A DNA stretch of 64,000 nucleotides, taken from [Mycobacterium] zoologicum (lineage in GTDB: Bacteria > Actinomycetota > Actinomycetes > Mycobacteriales > Mycobacteriaceae). The first letter of the stretch is position 1. Every line of letters begins with the position of its first letter. Under the pieces are notes generated by a model, which made no database searches, was not told where the DNA came from, and saw nothing but the letters and a program-made list of their open reading frames with translations. Location of the stretch: the NCBI RefSeq assembly GCF_020172665.1, contig NZ_CP083985.1, positions 2,139,857-2,203,856 of the forward strand. The letters run 5' to 3'. The position numbers were made by a program, and so were the translations under genes. Below are positions 24,152 to 34,145 of the stretch, piece after piece.

Positions 24152-25666
24152 GTGACGGCGGCGATCGAATCCGGCCAACAGGGCGGTGAACTCTCGCCGT
24201 CGGCGCCCCGGTCGGTGGTGGTCGGAGTCATGGCCGGCGACGGTGTCCAGATCGGGACGCTGCTGGACGCCGACGCTCCGGTCTCGGTGATGCTGGACCC
24301 GCTGCTCAAGGTGATCAACGGCCGGCTGCAGGAACTCGAAGAGCCCGGGCTGGAATCCCAGGGACGCGGCCGCTGGGTGCTGTGTCTGGTAGACGGCACC
24401 GCGTTGCGGCCGAACCAATCACTGACCGAACAAGACGTGTACGACGGCGACCGGCTGTGGCTGCGATTCATCGAGGACCGGGAGCGCCGCTCGCCGGTCA
24501 TCGAGCACATCTCGACCGCGGTGTCGGTCAACCTGGCCAAACGTTTCGCCCCGGTGAACTCGGTGACCGCCGTCCGGGTCGGGGTGGCCACGCTGGCGAC
24601 CGGCGTGCTGCTGGCCACCGGGCTGCTGGCCGCGTGGCGCTACGGGCATGACACCTGGCTGACGTCGGCGTTCAGCGCGGGTCTGGCGTTTCTGGTGCTG
24701 ATCGCCGCCGCGCTGATCCTGCTGCAGGCGCGCAATGCGTCCGATCGCGGCGTCGGCGACACGCTGCTGGCCAGCGGGCTGGCGCCGTTGGTGGTGGCGG
24801 CTGCGGCCGCGGTGCCCGGCCCGGTCGGCGCCGCCCACGCCGCGCTGGGGTTCGGCGTCGCCGGAATCGCCGCGCTGGCCGTCATCCGGCTCACCGGCCG
24901 TCAGTTGGCCGGCTACACCGCCGTTGCGGTTATCAGCGCGGCGGTGACGTTCGCCGGTGTGCTGCGGATGCTGGTCATGACCGGCGCGGTGACCCTGATG
25001 GCCACGGTGTATCTGGTCTGCGTGCTGGCCTATCAATGGGCGCCGTCGGCGTCGCGCTGGCTGGCCGGTCTGCGGTTGCCGGTCTTCCCTTCGGCCACCA
25101 GCCGCTGGGTCTTCGAGGCGCGCCCCGACCTGCCGACCACGGTGGTGACCCGCGAAGGCGGTCCGCCGGTTCTGGAGGGCCCGGAGTCGGTTCGCGAGGT
25201 GGTGCTGCGTGCCGAGCGGGCCAGGTCGTTCCTGACCGGTCTGCTGACGGGGCTGGGTGTTCTGGTGATCGTCTGCATCACCGGCCTGGCCGACCCACAC
25301 TCCGACAAGGCCTGGCTGGCCGTTCTGCTGGCCTCGCTGACGGCCGGCTTCCTGGTGCTGCGGGGACGTTCCTTCCGGGACCGCTGGCAGGCGGTCACGG
25401 TGACACTGAGCGGTCTGGTGATCGTCGCGGCCGTCGTGGTGCGCTTCGTGGTGGTGCTGTGGTCGCCCACGGCCCTGTCGGTCGGCGTCTCGGTGCTGGT
25501 GCTGGTGCCGATGTTCGGGCTGCTGTCCGCGGTCATCGTGCCGAACACCATCTACAGCCCGCTGTTCCGCAAGTTCGTCGAGTGGATCGAATACCTGTGC
25601 CTGATGCCACTGTTCCCGCTCGCGCTGTGGTTGATGAATACCTATGAAGCCATCCGATACCGGTAG
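24152..25666 (+). CDS. eccD5: ESX-5 membrane channel component EccD5
   Basis: EccD is the most hydrophobic subunit of the type VII secretion pore. The N-terminal 110 residues form a ubiquitin-like domain (VVVGVMAGDGVQIGTLLDAD), followed by about 11 membrane helices. The end (YSPLFRKFVEWIEYLCLMP) is strongly conserved. The start at GTG 24152 gives 504 residues, matching the 503 of M. tuberculosis; an upstream in-frame ATG at 24053 would add 33 unrelated residues. It overlaps mycP5 by 23 bases. Confidence 0.95.
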   Translation: MTAAIESGQQGGELSPSAPRSVVVGVMAGDGVQIGTLLDADAPVSVMLDPLLKVINGRLQELEEPGLESQGRGRWVLCLVDGTALRPNQSLTEQDVYDGDRLWLRFIEDRERRSPVIEHISTAVSVNLAKRFAPVNSVTAVRVGVATLATGVLLATGLLAAWRYGHDTWLTSAFSAGLAFLVLIAAALILLQARNASDRGVGDTLLASGLAPLVVAAAAAVPGPVGAAHAALGFGVAGIAALAVIRLTGRQLAGYTAVAVISAAVTFAGVLRMLVMTGAVTLMATVYLVCVLAYQWAPSASRWLAGLRLPVFPSATSRWVFEARPDLPTTVVTREGGPPVLEGPESVREVVLRAERARSFLTGLLTGLGVLVIVCITGLADPHSDKAWLAVLLASLTAGFLVLRGRSFRDRWQAVTVTLSGLVIVAAVVVRFVVVLWSPTALSVGVSVLVLVPMFGLLSAVIVPNTIYSPLFRKFVEWIEYLCLMPLFPLALWLMNTYEAIRYR

Positions 25667-27449
25667 GGGCGCAGGTCGGCTGCAGCGCACCGCCGCTGTC
25701 GGCGCGGCTTCGGTAATGCTGGCCTGTGGTTCGCTGGCGGGGATGCCCGTCGCGGGCGCGGTCGAACGGCCGGTGATCGACCCCGCGGCGCTGCCTCCGG
25801 ACAGCCCGCCGGGTCCGCCGCAGGCGATGCGGCAGACCTCGTACTGCACCGAGGTCGGCGTGCTGCCCGGCACCGACTTCCGGGTGCAGCCCGCCTATCT
25901 GGACATGCTCAATCTCCCGGAGGCGTGGAAGTTCGGCCGCGGCGGCGGTGTGACCGTCGCCGTCATCGACACCGGCGTGACCCCGCATCCGCGGTTGCCG
26001 AACCTGACCGGCGGCGGCGACTACGTGATGGCCGGCGGTGACGGACTGTCGGACTGTGATGCGCACGGCACGCTGGTGGCATCGTTGATCGCCGGTATGC
26101 CGGACAACGGGGTGACGCCGCTGCCGCCGCCGCGCCAGACCCGCCGGCCCCCGTCGGTTCCCACCAACGAACCCACGCCCACACCGGTGACGCCGCAGAC
26201 GACCATCCTGGTGATGCCGCCCCCCCAGGCGCCACCGCCACCGCCACCGGCTGAAGGCGAGGAGCCACCGCCCGGCGGCGCGGCTCCGGCACCGCCTCCT
26301 CCGCAGGCTCCGCCTCCCGCGCAGGCTCCGGGTCCCGCACCGGGCCCCGCACCGGGTCCGAATGCTGCGGCATCGTCGGGCTACACCGGCGGTGGCACCG
26401 GTACGGTGCGTTCGGCAGAAGGCAAGGGCCGCGGCCGCACGGCGCCGGTCGACTTCCGCGCGCCAGCCGCGCCGCCGCCCGTGGGAGGGCCCGATGCGTT
26501 CAGCGGCGTGGCGCCCGACGTGCACCTGATCTCCATCCGGCAGAACAGCCAGGCCTTCGGCCCCAAGGAGCCGTTCGGCGACGGTCAGGACCCGCAACTG
26601 CGCGAGAAGAACGACGGTCTGCGGACCATGGCGCGCGCGATCGTGCACGCCGCCAACATGGGTGCCCAGGTCATCAACATCTCCAACGCGGTATGCATGA
26701 ACGTGCGGACCATGATCGATCAGGCGGACCTGGGCGCGGCCGTGCGCTACGCCGCCGTCGAGAAGAACGTGGTGATCGTCGCTGCCGCCGGTGACGCCAG
26801 TTGGCGGGACTGCAAGCAGAATCCCGTCTACAACGCGATGCGCCCCGACGACCCTCGGGACTGGAACGGCGTCAACACGGTGGTGACGCCGGCTTGGTAC
26901 GACGAGTACGTGCTGACCGTCGGCGCGGTGGACTCCGGTGGCGCGCCGCTGAGCAAGACCAGTGTCGCCGGCCCGTGGGTGTCGATCGCCGCGCCCGGCA
27001 CCGACATCGAAGGCCTGTCCGCTCGCGACGACGGCCTGATGAACGCGGTCGACGGCCCGGAGAACTCCCTGCTGGTGCCCTCAGGTACCAGCTTCTCGAC
27101 GGCCATAGTCTCGGGAGTGGCGGCGCTGGTGCGCGCCAAGTATCCGGAACTGTCGTCCCATCAGGTGATCAACCGGCTGATCCGCACCGCCCGGCAGCCG
27201 GCCCGCGGTGTCGACAACGTCGTCGGGTACGGAATCATCGACCCGGTGGCCGCTCTGACATGGGACGTTCCCGATGTTCCGGCACAGCCGGTCGAACGGT
27301 TGTCGGCGCCGCTGGCGGTTCCGCCGATGCCGCCGGAACGTGACATGACCCCGGCGTGGGTCGCCGGGGCAGGGTTGCTGGCCGCGGTGGCGGCGGCCGG
27401 TGTGGCATTGGGAGTGGCAGCATTGCGACGATCCCGTAGAAATCGATGA
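25644..27449 (+). CDS. mycP5: ESX-5 mycosin protease MycP5
   Basis: MycP is a subtilisin-like serine protease anchored in the membrane and needed for complex stability. The 601-residue chain has a signal peptide, catalytic Asp near residue 108 (VAVIDTGVTPH), His near 140 (CDAHGTLVAS) and Ser near 482 (SGTSFSTAIVSG). A long Pro/Ala-rich loop lies at about 155-245, as in other MycP5 proteins. The C-terminal helix (AWVAGAGLLAAVAAAGVAL) precedes a basic tail. It overlaps the end of eccD5 by 23 bases, indicating coupling. Confidence 0.95.
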   Translation: MKPSDTGRGAGRLQRTAAVGAASVMLACGSLAGMPVAGAVERPVIDPAALPPDSPPGPPQAMRQTSYCTEVGVLPGTDFRVQPAYLDMLNLPEAWKFGRGGGVTVAVIDTGVTPHPRLPNLTGGGDYVMAGGDGLSDCDAHGTLVASLIAGMPDNGVTPLPPPRQTRRPPSVPTNEPTPTPVTPQTTILVMPPPQAPPPPPPAEGEEPPPGGAAPAPPPPQAPPPAQAPGPAPGPAPGPNAAASSGYTGGGTGTVRSAEGKGRGRTAPVDFRAPAAPPPVGGPDAFSGVAPDVHLISIRQNSQAFGPKEPFGDGQDPQLREKNDGLRTMARAIVHAANMGAQVINISNAVCMNVRTMIDQADLGAAVRYAAVEKNVVIVAAAGDASWRDCKQNPVYNAMRPDDPRDWNGVNTVVTPAWYDEYVLTVGAVDSGGAPLSKTSVAGPWVSIAAPGTDIEGLSARDDGLMNAVDGPENSLLVPSGTSFSTAIVSGVAALVRAKYPELSSHQVINRLIRTARQPARGVDNVVGYGIIDPVAALTWDVPDVPAQPVERLSAPLAVPPMPPERDMTPAWVAGAGLLAAVAAAGVALGVAALRRSRRNR

Positions 27450-27465
27450 AGGTACAGCGGAACCG

Positions 27466-28635
27466 ATGAAGGCACAGCACGCATTAGGTCTGAACCTCTC
27501 CTGGGCACGGGTGACCATTGTCTTTCTGATCGACATGGGGATCCTGGTCCTGGCCGGTCGCTGGCCCGGCAACGCGCAGGACGCCGTCTACGCGTGGTGG
27601 GCGGGCGTCGGGGTCGCGGTGTTGGTCGCACTCATCGCATTGCTCACCTATCGGCGGATGCCGGTCAGCACGATCTGGGCGGCCTGGTTCGCCGATCAGT
27701 TCGCCGACCCGGAGGAGGCCCTGCAGCGGGGCCGAACCCCCGCGGTCGATCATCACCGTAAGTTCGGCCGCGAGGCGGTCGGCATGCGCGAACACCAGGG
27801 CCAACTGGTGACCGCGATCGCGGTCGGCGGGCGACCGGCGCCCGCCACCGGACGGCACCGCCGCTCCACCGAACCGATGACGCTGCCGGCGGAGCGCCTC
27901 GCCGCCGGGCTGCGCCAGTTCGACGTGCGGCTGGACAGCGTCGACGTCGTCTCGGTGGGCACGCGCAGTGCTCCGCGGAGCACCGAAGACGCCGACGCCG
28001 AGGACTCCGGTTCGATGCCCGATCACCGGTCCACCTGGGTGGTGCTGCGGATGGACCCGCAGCACAACGTCAATGCAGTGGCCGCGCGTGACTCGTTGGC
28101 CTCGACCCTGGCGGCGGCGACCGAGCGACTGGCGGAGGAGCTCGACGGACGTCAGCTCAGCGCGCAGGTGGTTCGGGCCGACGAGTTCGAGGCGATCGAC
28201 GAGGCCGTGCTGGCCGGTGTGGAGGCCTCCCAGCTGCGGCACCGGCTGTTCCGTGCACGGCCGGCCGGATTTGTCACGGCCCTGTGGATGTCGCCGGGAG
28301 ACATCTCCGCGGACAACATCGAGCACCTGTGGTACCCCGAGACCGACGCGACTGTGGTGACGGTGCGACTGGCGCCCGGCCGTGGCCGCACGACCGAGAT
28401 TTCGGTGTTGGTGCGCTACGACAGCGCCGAGAAGCTGAGCAAGGGCGTGCGGGCCGCACTGAACCGGTTCGTGGGCCGGCGTCAACTGGACGCGGTCTGT
28501 GCCAGTCTCCCGGCACCCACCGCGCACCGGCGGATGGTGGTGCCGGGCCGGGATCTGGAAGACGGTGAACACCTGCCGATTTCGGTGGACGAGGTGGTCG
28601 AGTACGCGAGCCCCGCGTCCGGGGCGCGTTCGTGA
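27466..28635 (+). CDS. eccE5: ESX-5 secretion system component EccE5
   Basis: EccE sits at the periphery of the type VII pore. The 389-residue protein has two N-terminal membrane helices (VTIVFLIDMGILVLAG and WWAGVGVAVLVALIALL) and a cytosolic domain containing VDHHRKFGREAVGMREH, conserved in the family. ATG 27466 (MKAQHALGLNLSWAR) is chosen because homologues begin MKAQ; it lies 16 bases after mycP5. The stop overlaps the eccA5 GTG. Confidence 0.94.
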   Translation: MKAQHALGLNLSWARVTIVFLIDMGILVLAGRWPGNAQDAVYAWWAGVGVAVLVALIALLTYRRMPVSTIWAAWFADQFADPEEALQRGRTPAVDHHRKFGREAVGMREHQGQLVTAIAVGGRPAPATGRHRRSTEPMTLPAERLAAGLRQFDVRLDSVDVVSVGTRSAPRSTEDADAEDSGSMPDHRSTWVVLRMDPQHNVNAVAARDSLASTLAAATERLAEELDGRQLSAQVVRADEFEAIDEAVLAGVEASQLRHRLFRARPAGFVTALWMSPGDISADNIEHLWYPETDATVVTVRLAPGRGRTTEISVLVRYDSAEKLSKGVRAALNRFVGRRQLDAVCASLPAPTAHRRMVVPGRDLEDGEHLPISVDEVVEYASPASGARS

Positions 28636-30461
28636 CAGGACCGTCGGCGACATCGGACGCCCGCAACGCGATGGTCGCGGGCATGCTTGCCTCCGGCATC
28701 TCGGTCAATGGGCTGCAGCCAAGCAATAACCCACAGGTCGCTCTGCAGATGTTCACCACCGCCAGCTCGATCGACCCGGGCATGTGCGATGCCTGGCTGG
28801 CGCGGGTGCTGGCCGGTGATTCCGACATCGAGACGCTGTCCAACGCCTGGGCGACGGTGCGGACCTTCGGATGGGAGACCCGGCGGCTGGGCCTGTCGGA
28901 CCTGGAGTTCCGGCCGGAAGTCTCCGACGGGATGTTCCTGCGGCTGATGGTCACCAGCGTGGAGTCGCTGGCGGCCGCCTACGCCGCCGCGCTGGCCGAA
29001 GCCAAGCGGTACGCGGAGGCCGCGAAGCTGCTCGACGGGGTCGAGCCGCGGAACCCCTTTGAGAAAGAGCTGGTCGACTATGTGCGCGGCCTGCTGTACT
29101 TCCGGACCGGTCGCTGGCCCGACGTGCTCAACCAGTTCCCGGCGGCTGCCCCGTGGCGGCAACCCGAACTGAAGGCGGCGGCCGCTGCGATGGCAACCAC
29201 GGCGCTGGCCTCGCTGGGGGTGTTCGAGGAGGCGACCCGCCGCGCCCAGGAGGCCATCGAGGGCGACCGGGTTCCCGGCGCCGCCAACGTTGCGCTCTAC
29301 ACCCAGGGCATGTGCCTCCGGCACCTGGGCCGCGAAGACGAGGCCACCGAACTGCTGCGTCGCGTCTACTCGCGGGACTCGAAGTTCGCACCGGCCCGCG
29401 AGGCACTCGACAATCCGGACTATCGGCTGATCCTGACCGATCCGGAGACCATCGAGGCCCGCACCGACCCGTGGGATCCCGACAGCGCCCCGACCCGCGA
29501 ACAGGCGGAGGCCGATCGGCATGCCGCCGAGGCCGCCCGCTACCTGGCGGAGGGCGACGCGGAACTGGCCGCCATGCTCGGCATGGAGCAGGCCAAGCGG
29601 GAGATCAAGCTGATCAAGGCGACCACCAAGGTGAATCTGGCGCGCGCCAAGATGAACCTGCCGGTCCCGGTGACCTCCCGCCACACCCTGCTGCTCGGTC
29701 CGCCCGGTACCGGCAAGACGTCGGTGGCCCGCGCGTTCACCAAGCAGCTGTGCGGCCTCACGGTGCTGCGCAAGCCGTTGGTCGTGGAGACCAACCGATC
29801 CAAGCTGCTGGGCCGATACATGGCGGATGCGGAGAAGAACACCGAGGAGCTGCTCGAAGGGGCGCTCGGCGGTGCGGTGTTCTTCGACGAGATGCACACC
29901 CTGCATGAAAGCGGCTACAGCCAGGGCGACGCCTACGGCAACGCGATCATCAACACGCTGCTGCTCTACATGGAGAACCATCGCGACGAGCTGGTGGTGT
30001 TCGGCGCCGGCTACGCCAACGCCATGGACAAGATGCTCGAGGTGAACCAGGGTCTGCGGCGACGTTTTTCGACCGTGATCGAGTTCTACAGCTACACCCC
30101 GCCCGAACTGCTGGAACTGACCAAGATGATGGGGGCGGAGAACGAGGACGTGGTCAGCGACCAAGCGGTCGAGGGATTGCTGCCGTCGTATCAGAAGTTC
30201 TACGCCGATGAGAACTACTCTGAGGACGGCGATCTGATTCGCGGCATCGATGTCCTGGGCAACGCGGGCTTTGTGCGCAACGTGGTGGAAAAGGCGCGGG
30301 ATCACCGCAGCTTCCGTCTGGATGACTCCGAACTGGATGCCGTGCTGGCCGGCGATGTCACCGAGTTCAGCGAGGAGTGGCTGCACAAGTTCAAGGAACT
30401 GACCCGTGAAGACCTCGCCGAAGGGCTCAGCGCGGCGGTGGCCGAGAAAAAGCCGGGCTGA
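28632..30461 (+). CDS. eccA5: ESX-5 AAA+ ATPase EccA5
   Basis: EccA is a cytosolic AAA+ ATPase thought to act on substrates or release EspG. The 609-residue protein has an N-terminal TPR-like helical domain (about 1-280) and a C-terminal CbxX/CfqX-type AAA+ module with Walker A GPPGTGKT near residue 356 and Walker B AVFFDEMHTL near 415, plus a sensor segment GLRRRFS. Length matches the 610 of M. tuberculosis. GTG 28632 overlaps the eccE5 stop by 4 bases. It ends the machinery operon. Confidence 0.96.
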   Translation: MTGPSATSDARNAMVAGMLASGISVNGLQPSNNPQVALQMFTTASSIDPGMCDAWLARVLAGDSDIETLSNAWATVRTFGWETRRLGLSDLEFRPEVSDGMFLRLMVTSVESLAAAYAAALAEAKRYAEAAKLLDGVEPRNPFEKELVDYVRGLLYFRTGRWPDVLNQFPAAAPWRQPELKAAAAAMATTALASLGVFEEATRRAQEAIEGDRVPGAANVALYTQGMCLRHLGREDEATELLRRVYSRDSKFAPAREALDNPDYRLILTDPETIEARTDPWDPDSAPTREQAEADRHAAEAARYLAEGDAELAAMLGMEQAKREIKLIKATTKVNLARAKMNLPVPVTSRHTLLLGPPGTGKTSVARAFTKQLCGLTVLRKPLVVETNRSKLLGRYMADAEKNTEELLEGALGGAVFFDEMHTLHESGYSQGDAYGNAIINTLLLYMENHRDELVVFGAGYANAMDKMLEVNQGLRRRFSTVIEFYSYTPPELLELTKMMGAENEDVVSDQAVEGLLPSYQKFYADENYSEDGDLIRGIDVLGNAGFVRNVVEKARDHRSFRLDDSELDAVLAGDVTEFSEEWLHKFKELTREDLAEGLSAAVAEKKPG

Positions 30462-30630
30462 TCACCGACAGCTAGCCCGCAGCGTATTCACAGCATCGGG
30501 CAGGTTCATTCAAGTTGACGCCTGCCGACGCCAGTGCCACCATGGCGCAGACAGCGAGGCCGATTCGTCCGTGGCACCCGCTGCTGTTTTCTTCAATCGT
30601 GTTGTGTTGGTCGGGCGCTGAGGAGGTCCC

Positions 30631-30930
30631 ATGAGCTTTGTGAATGCGCAACCGGAGGCGCTGACCTCCGCTGCCGGAAACCTGGCGGCGATCGGCTCTG
30701 CGCTCAGTGCTCAGAACGCGGCCGCAGCCACTCCCACCACGGGCGTCGTTCCGGCTGCCGCAGATGAGGTTTCGGCGCTGACCGCGGCGCAGTTCGCCGC
30801 GCACGCCAGCATGTACCAGGCGATCAGCGCCCAGGCCGAAGCCATCCACCAGGCGTTCGTCGCCACCTTGAACACCAGCGCCAACTCGTACGCGGCGACT
30901 GAGGCAGCCAACGCGGCCTCGGCCGGATAA
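30631..30930 (+). CDS. PE family protein (second ESX-5 copy)
   Basis: A 99-residue PE-only protein (MSFVNAQPEALTSAAGN) with the C-terminal YAATE export motif. It differs from the first PE in the loop and helix faces (for example AISAQAEAIHQAF against QVSAQAAAIHEMF). It opens a run of PE, esxM, esxN and three PPE genes, so its PPE partner may be one of those. A ggaggtccc ribosome-binding site precedes ATG 30631. Confidence 0.93.
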   Translation: MSFVNAQPEALTSAAGNLAAIGSALSAQNAAAATPTTGVVPAAADEVSALTAAQFAAHASMYQAISAQAEAIHQAFVATLNTSANSYAATEAANAASAG

Positions 30931-30966
30931 CTTACAGCACAACAACTTTGGAGCAGGGAGAACATC

Positions 30967-31263
30967 ATGGCTACACGTTTTATGACGGACCCGGACGCGA
31001 TGCGGGCGATGGCGGGTCGGTTCGATGTGCATGCGCAGACCGTTGAGGATGAGGCGCGTCGGATGTGGGCGTCGTCGACCAATATCTCGGGTGCGGGTTG
31101 GGGTGGTCTGGCGGAGCGGACCTCGATGGACACCATGGGTCAGATGCAGACTGCGTTTCGCAACATCGTGACGATGCTGCATGGTGTGCGCGATGGTCTG
31201 ATCCGCGATGCCAACCACTACGAGAGCCAGGAAGCTGCGTCGCAGCAGATCCTGGGCAGCTAG
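30967..31263 (+). CDS. esxM: ESX-5 substrate EsxM (copy 2)
   Basis: A 98-residue WXG100-type protein, identical to copy 1 except Ser87 in the tail (YESQE still fits YxxxE). Most of the nucleotide differences from copy 1 are silent. It is 36 bases after the PE stop and 14 before esxN, so the three genes form one unit. It forms the secreted heterodimer with EsxN. Confidence 0.95.
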   Translation: MATRFMTDPDAMRAMAGRFDVHAQTVEDEARRMWASSTNISGAGWGGLAERTSMDTMGQMQTAFRNIVTMLHGVRDGLIRDANHYESQEAASQQILGS

Positions 31264-31560
31264 GGAGGATTAGGAAGATGTCGATCAACTACCAGTTCGG
31301 TGATGTCAACGCTCACGGCGCGTTGATCCGTGCCCAGGCTGCTTCGTTGGAGGCTGAGCACCAGGCGATCGTGCACGATGTGCTGGCCGCGGGTGATTTC
31401 TGGGGTGGTTCGGGTTCGGTGGCGTGCCAGGAGTTCGTGTCCCAGTTGGGTCGCAACTTCGCGGTGATCTACGAGCAGGCCAATGCTCATGGTCAGAAGG
31501 TGCAGACCGCCGGCAACAACATGGCCAACACCGACGCCTCGGTGGGCTCCAGCTGGGCCT
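30967..31560 (+). repeat. esxM-esxN direct repeat, copy 2
   Basis: This is the near-identical partner of 22300-22893, in the same orientation and 8.67 kb away. The two copies bracket espG5, eccD5, mycP5, eccE5, eccA5 and the second PE, so recombination between them would delete those genes. Confidence 0.9.
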
Positions 31561-31562
31561 GA
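31278..31562 (+). CDS. esxN: ESX-5 substrate EsxN (copy 2)
   Basis: A 94-residue EsxN whose protein is identical to copy 1 (MSINYQFGDVNAHGA, WGGSG turn). The gene sequence differs by about one silent change. Unlike copy 1 it is followed after 75 bases by a PPE gene with no strong hairpin in between, so transcription may continue into the PPE cluster. Confidence 0.95.
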   Translation: MSINYQFGDVNAHGALIRAQAASLEAEHQAIVHDVLAAGDFWGGSGSVACQEFVSQLGRNFAVIYEQANAHGQKVQTAGNNMANTDASVGSSWA

Positions 31563-31637
31563 CCGGTCCGCGCAGAGCGCCTTTTCGCCTTCACCAGCTG
31601 AGCGGGTATCCGGTCGACCGAACAGGCATGGAGAGCC

Positions 31638-32873
31638 ATGGACTTCGGAGCGTTGCCGCCGGAGATCAACTCTGGCCGAATGTACTCCGGTCCGGGGTCA
31701 GGCCCGCTGCTGGCGGCGGCTGCCGCGTGGGACTCGCTGGCCGCCGAATTGAGTTCGACTGCGTCGTCCTACGACTCGGTGCTCTCGGGTCTTACCGCTG
31801 ACGCCTGGTCCGGTCCGACGGCGGCATCGATGTGGGCGGCGGCTCGCCCCTACGCGGGCTGGATGGGCAGCACCGCCACGCAGGCCCAGCTGGCCGCAGC
31901 CCAGGCTCGGGCCGCCGCCGCCGCCTACGACGCGGCGTTCGGCGCGACGGTGCCACCGCCGGCGATCGCCGCGAACCGCAGCCTGCTGCTGTCGTTGATC
32001 GCCACCAACATCCTGGGCCAGAACACCGCGGCTATCGCCGCCACCGAGCTGGAATACACCCAGATGTGGGCACAGGACGCAGGTGCCATGTACGGCTACG
32101 CCGGCGCATCGGCCAGTGCTACCGCGCTGCCTCCGTTCACCACACCGCCCCAGACCACCAACCCGGCGGGGCTGCAGGCCCAATCCGCGGCGGCCAGTCA
32201 GGCGGCGTCGGGAGTTGGCGCCCAAGCCCAATCATCGGTGAGCCAACTGATCTCGATGGTGCCCCAGACGCTGCAGACCATGGCTACAGCGGGGACCGCC
32301 GCAGCCGACCCGACGTCGATCACGGGCGTTCTGGACTTTCTGGCCGGCCCGCTGTCACCGATCTCGTTGTTCGGGATCGGCGGCATTCCCTACCTGTTGG
32401 CGATCCAGTGCGTGCTGCTGCCGATGAACGGGGCGAACGTGGTCTCCGCGGTCAACCGGGCGATGGGACCCAAGCCCTGGCTGGACGAGCCGGTGTTACC
32501 CGCCCAAACCCTCACCGGAACACGGCTGGTCGGGGCGCCCGGCCCCGCGGTGGCGGCGGGTTTGGGCAACGCTGGCTCGATCGGTCGAATGTCGGTGCCG
32601 CAGAGCTGGCTAGCTCAGACCCCGACCGCGAAGGCAGTGGCCGCCATCTATCCCGAGGCCGGGCCGGGAGCCGTTGCGGCGGTGGCAGCGGAGGGCGAGG
32701 TCGGGGTGCTCAACGACATGGTGCTGGCCGGTCTGATCGGACGCGCCATGACCGCCAACACCGGCGCGGCCGGACGAGACGTCGGTGGGGCCACCGGCCT
32801 GGCGGCGGCAAGCAAGCCCAGCAAGCCCAGCAAGGCGACCATCATCGTGATACCTCCCTCAGCGGAGGACTGA
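31638..32873 (+). CDS. PPE family protein, SVP subgroup
   Basis: A 411-residue ESX-5 substrate. Residues 1-180 form the PPE domain ([21 protein letters not shown] at 6-8) with the AWSGPTAAS turn. The SVP motif region [12 protein letters not shown] at about 315 places it in the PPE-SVP subgroup. A hydrophobic stretch near 245-275 ([20 protein letters not shown]) may insert in a membrane. The C-terminus is a short Lys/Pro/Ser tail ([10 protein letters not shown]). It is first of three consecutive PPE genes. Confidence 0.92.
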   Translation: MDFGALPPEINSGRMYSGPGSGPLLAAAAAWDSLAAELSSTASSYDSVLSGLTADAWSGPTAASMWAAARPYAGWMGSTATQAQLAAAQARAAAAAYDAAFGATVPPPAIAANRSLLLSLIATNILGQNTAAIAATELEYTQMWAQDAGAMYGYAGASASATALPPFTTPPQTTNPAGLQAQSAAASQAASGVGAQAQSSVSQLISMVPQTLQTMATAGTAAADPTSITGVLDFLAGPLSPISLFGIGGIPYLLAIQCVLLPMNGANVVSAVNRAMGPKPWLDEPVLPAQTLTGTRLVGAPGPAVAAGLGNAGSIGRMSVPQSWLAQTPTAKAVAAIYPEAGPGAVAAVAAEGEVGVLNDMVLAGLIGRAMTANTGAAGRDVGGATGLAAASKPSKPSKATIIVIPPSAED

Positions 32874-32876
32874 CCG

Positions 32877-34145
32877 GTGCCGGGCGTGGACTTCGGAGCG
32901 CTACCGCCGGAGGTGAACTCTGCGCGGATGTATTCCGGGCCCGGAGCAGGGTCACTGCTGGCGGCGGCCGGGGCCTGGCGTGGGTTGGCCGGGGAACTGG
33001 GCGTGGTCGCGTCGGCCTACCAGGCGGTGATCGCCGACCTTACCGGCCAGGCCTGGTTCGGCCCGGCGTCGACAGCCATGGCCGCCGCCGCCACGCCCTA
33101 CGCGGACTGGCTCGGCAACATCGCGACGCTCGCCGAACAGACGGCGAGTCGATTGATGCTGTCAGTCAATGATTTCGAGCAGGCGTTCGCTGCGACGGTG
33201 CCACCACCGGCGATCGCGGTGAACCGTACCCGGCTGGCGGCGCTGTCGGCCGCCAACGTATTCGGGCAGCATGCTGCTGAGATCGCGGCGACCGAGGCCG
33301 AGTACGGCCAGATGTGGCTGCAGGACGCGATGGCCATGTACGGCTACGCGGCCCGTTCGGCGGCGGCGACCGCGATGGCACCGTTCACCGCGCCGCCAAC
33401 GGTCACCAGCCCGGCCGGATCTGCCGGACAGGGTGCCGCGGCAGGGCAGGCCGCGGCGGGCAGCGCCCATACCCAGCTGTCGCAGCTGGTCAGCGCGATA
33501 CCGCGCCAACTGCAGGGCCTTTCGGCTGCCGGGAGCGCGCAGTCCGTGCCCGCCGACCCGGTGTCCCAGGCCGCGTCGTACATCGAGATGATGACACGCT
33601 CGATCCTGCCCGCCAATGACACGAACATCACGGCGCTTTACGGCATGGGCCAGTACGCACGCAACCTCAACACCGACTTGGACATCTCCCAGGCCACCGG
33701 TGGTAGAGCCGGATTCGGCTCGGGCGCAAGGGTGCTGAATGTCGAGGAATCGACGGTTCTGGGCGGTGCCGCCCGACCGGCCGTGTTCGCGAGCGCCGGA
33801 AGCGCCAGCGCCGTAGGCAAGCTCGCCGTTCCGCAGGCTTGGGTTGACTCGCTGCCCGAGGTCACGACCACCGTGAGCCCCGCATCCGCGACGTCACCTG
33901 CGGACCACGGCGCCGGGGCGGCCGTGGCCGGCCTCGCCGGGCGCACCGGCCACCGGCAGGGGAGGGCCGAGTATCGCAGCGAGCGGACCGCCGGCGAACT
34001 CCTCGGCACCGACGAGGTGCAGCACTGGCATGTCGAACCGGGCGAGCTCAAGAGCCTTCTGGGGGAGGTGGCCGTACAACCCGGCATCCACGAGGTGTAC
34101 TTCGACACTGAAGAACAACCGGGTTCACGCGGGCCGCGGGGGTGA
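32877..34145 (+). CDS. PPE family protein with MgtC-like C-terminal tail
   Basis: A 422-residue PPE protein. The PPE domain ([18 protein letters not shown]) is followed by a degenerate SVP motif (GKLAVPQAW) and a spacer. The last 55 residues hold DEVQHWHVEPGELKSLLGEV and QPGIHEVYF, a small predicted beta-alpha-beta unit also found in the next PPE and similar to the end of MgtC (see findings). The call starts at GTG 32877; GTG 32886 would give the usual MDFGALPPE start. It overlaps the next gene by 4 bases. Confidence 0.9.
   Translation: MPGVDFGALPPEVNSARMYSGPGAGSLLAAAGAWRGLAGELGVVASAYQAVIADLTGQAWFGPASTAMAAAATPYADWLGNIATLAEQTASRLMLSVNDFEQAFAATVPPPAIAVNRTRLAALSAANVFGQHAAEIAATEAEYGQMWLQDAMAMYGYAARSAAATAMAPFTAPPTVTSPAGSAGQGAAAGQAAAGSAHTQLSQLVSAIPRQLQGLSAAGSAQSVPADPVSQAASYIEMMTRSILPANDTNITALYGMGQYARNLNTDLDISQATGGRAGFGSGARVLNVEESTVLGGAARPAVFASAGSASAVGKLAVPQAWVDSLPEVTTTVSPASATSPADHGAGAAVAGLAGRTGHRQGRAEYRSERTAGELLGTDEVQHWHVEPGELKSLLGEVAVQPGIHEVYFDTEEQPGSRGPRG

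Noticed and set aside
30503..30519. GTTCATT/GTTGACG pair upstream of the second PE, considered as a RegX3 site
   Set aside because: The second unit deviates from the heptamer and the spacing is 10, not 11; too weak to call.
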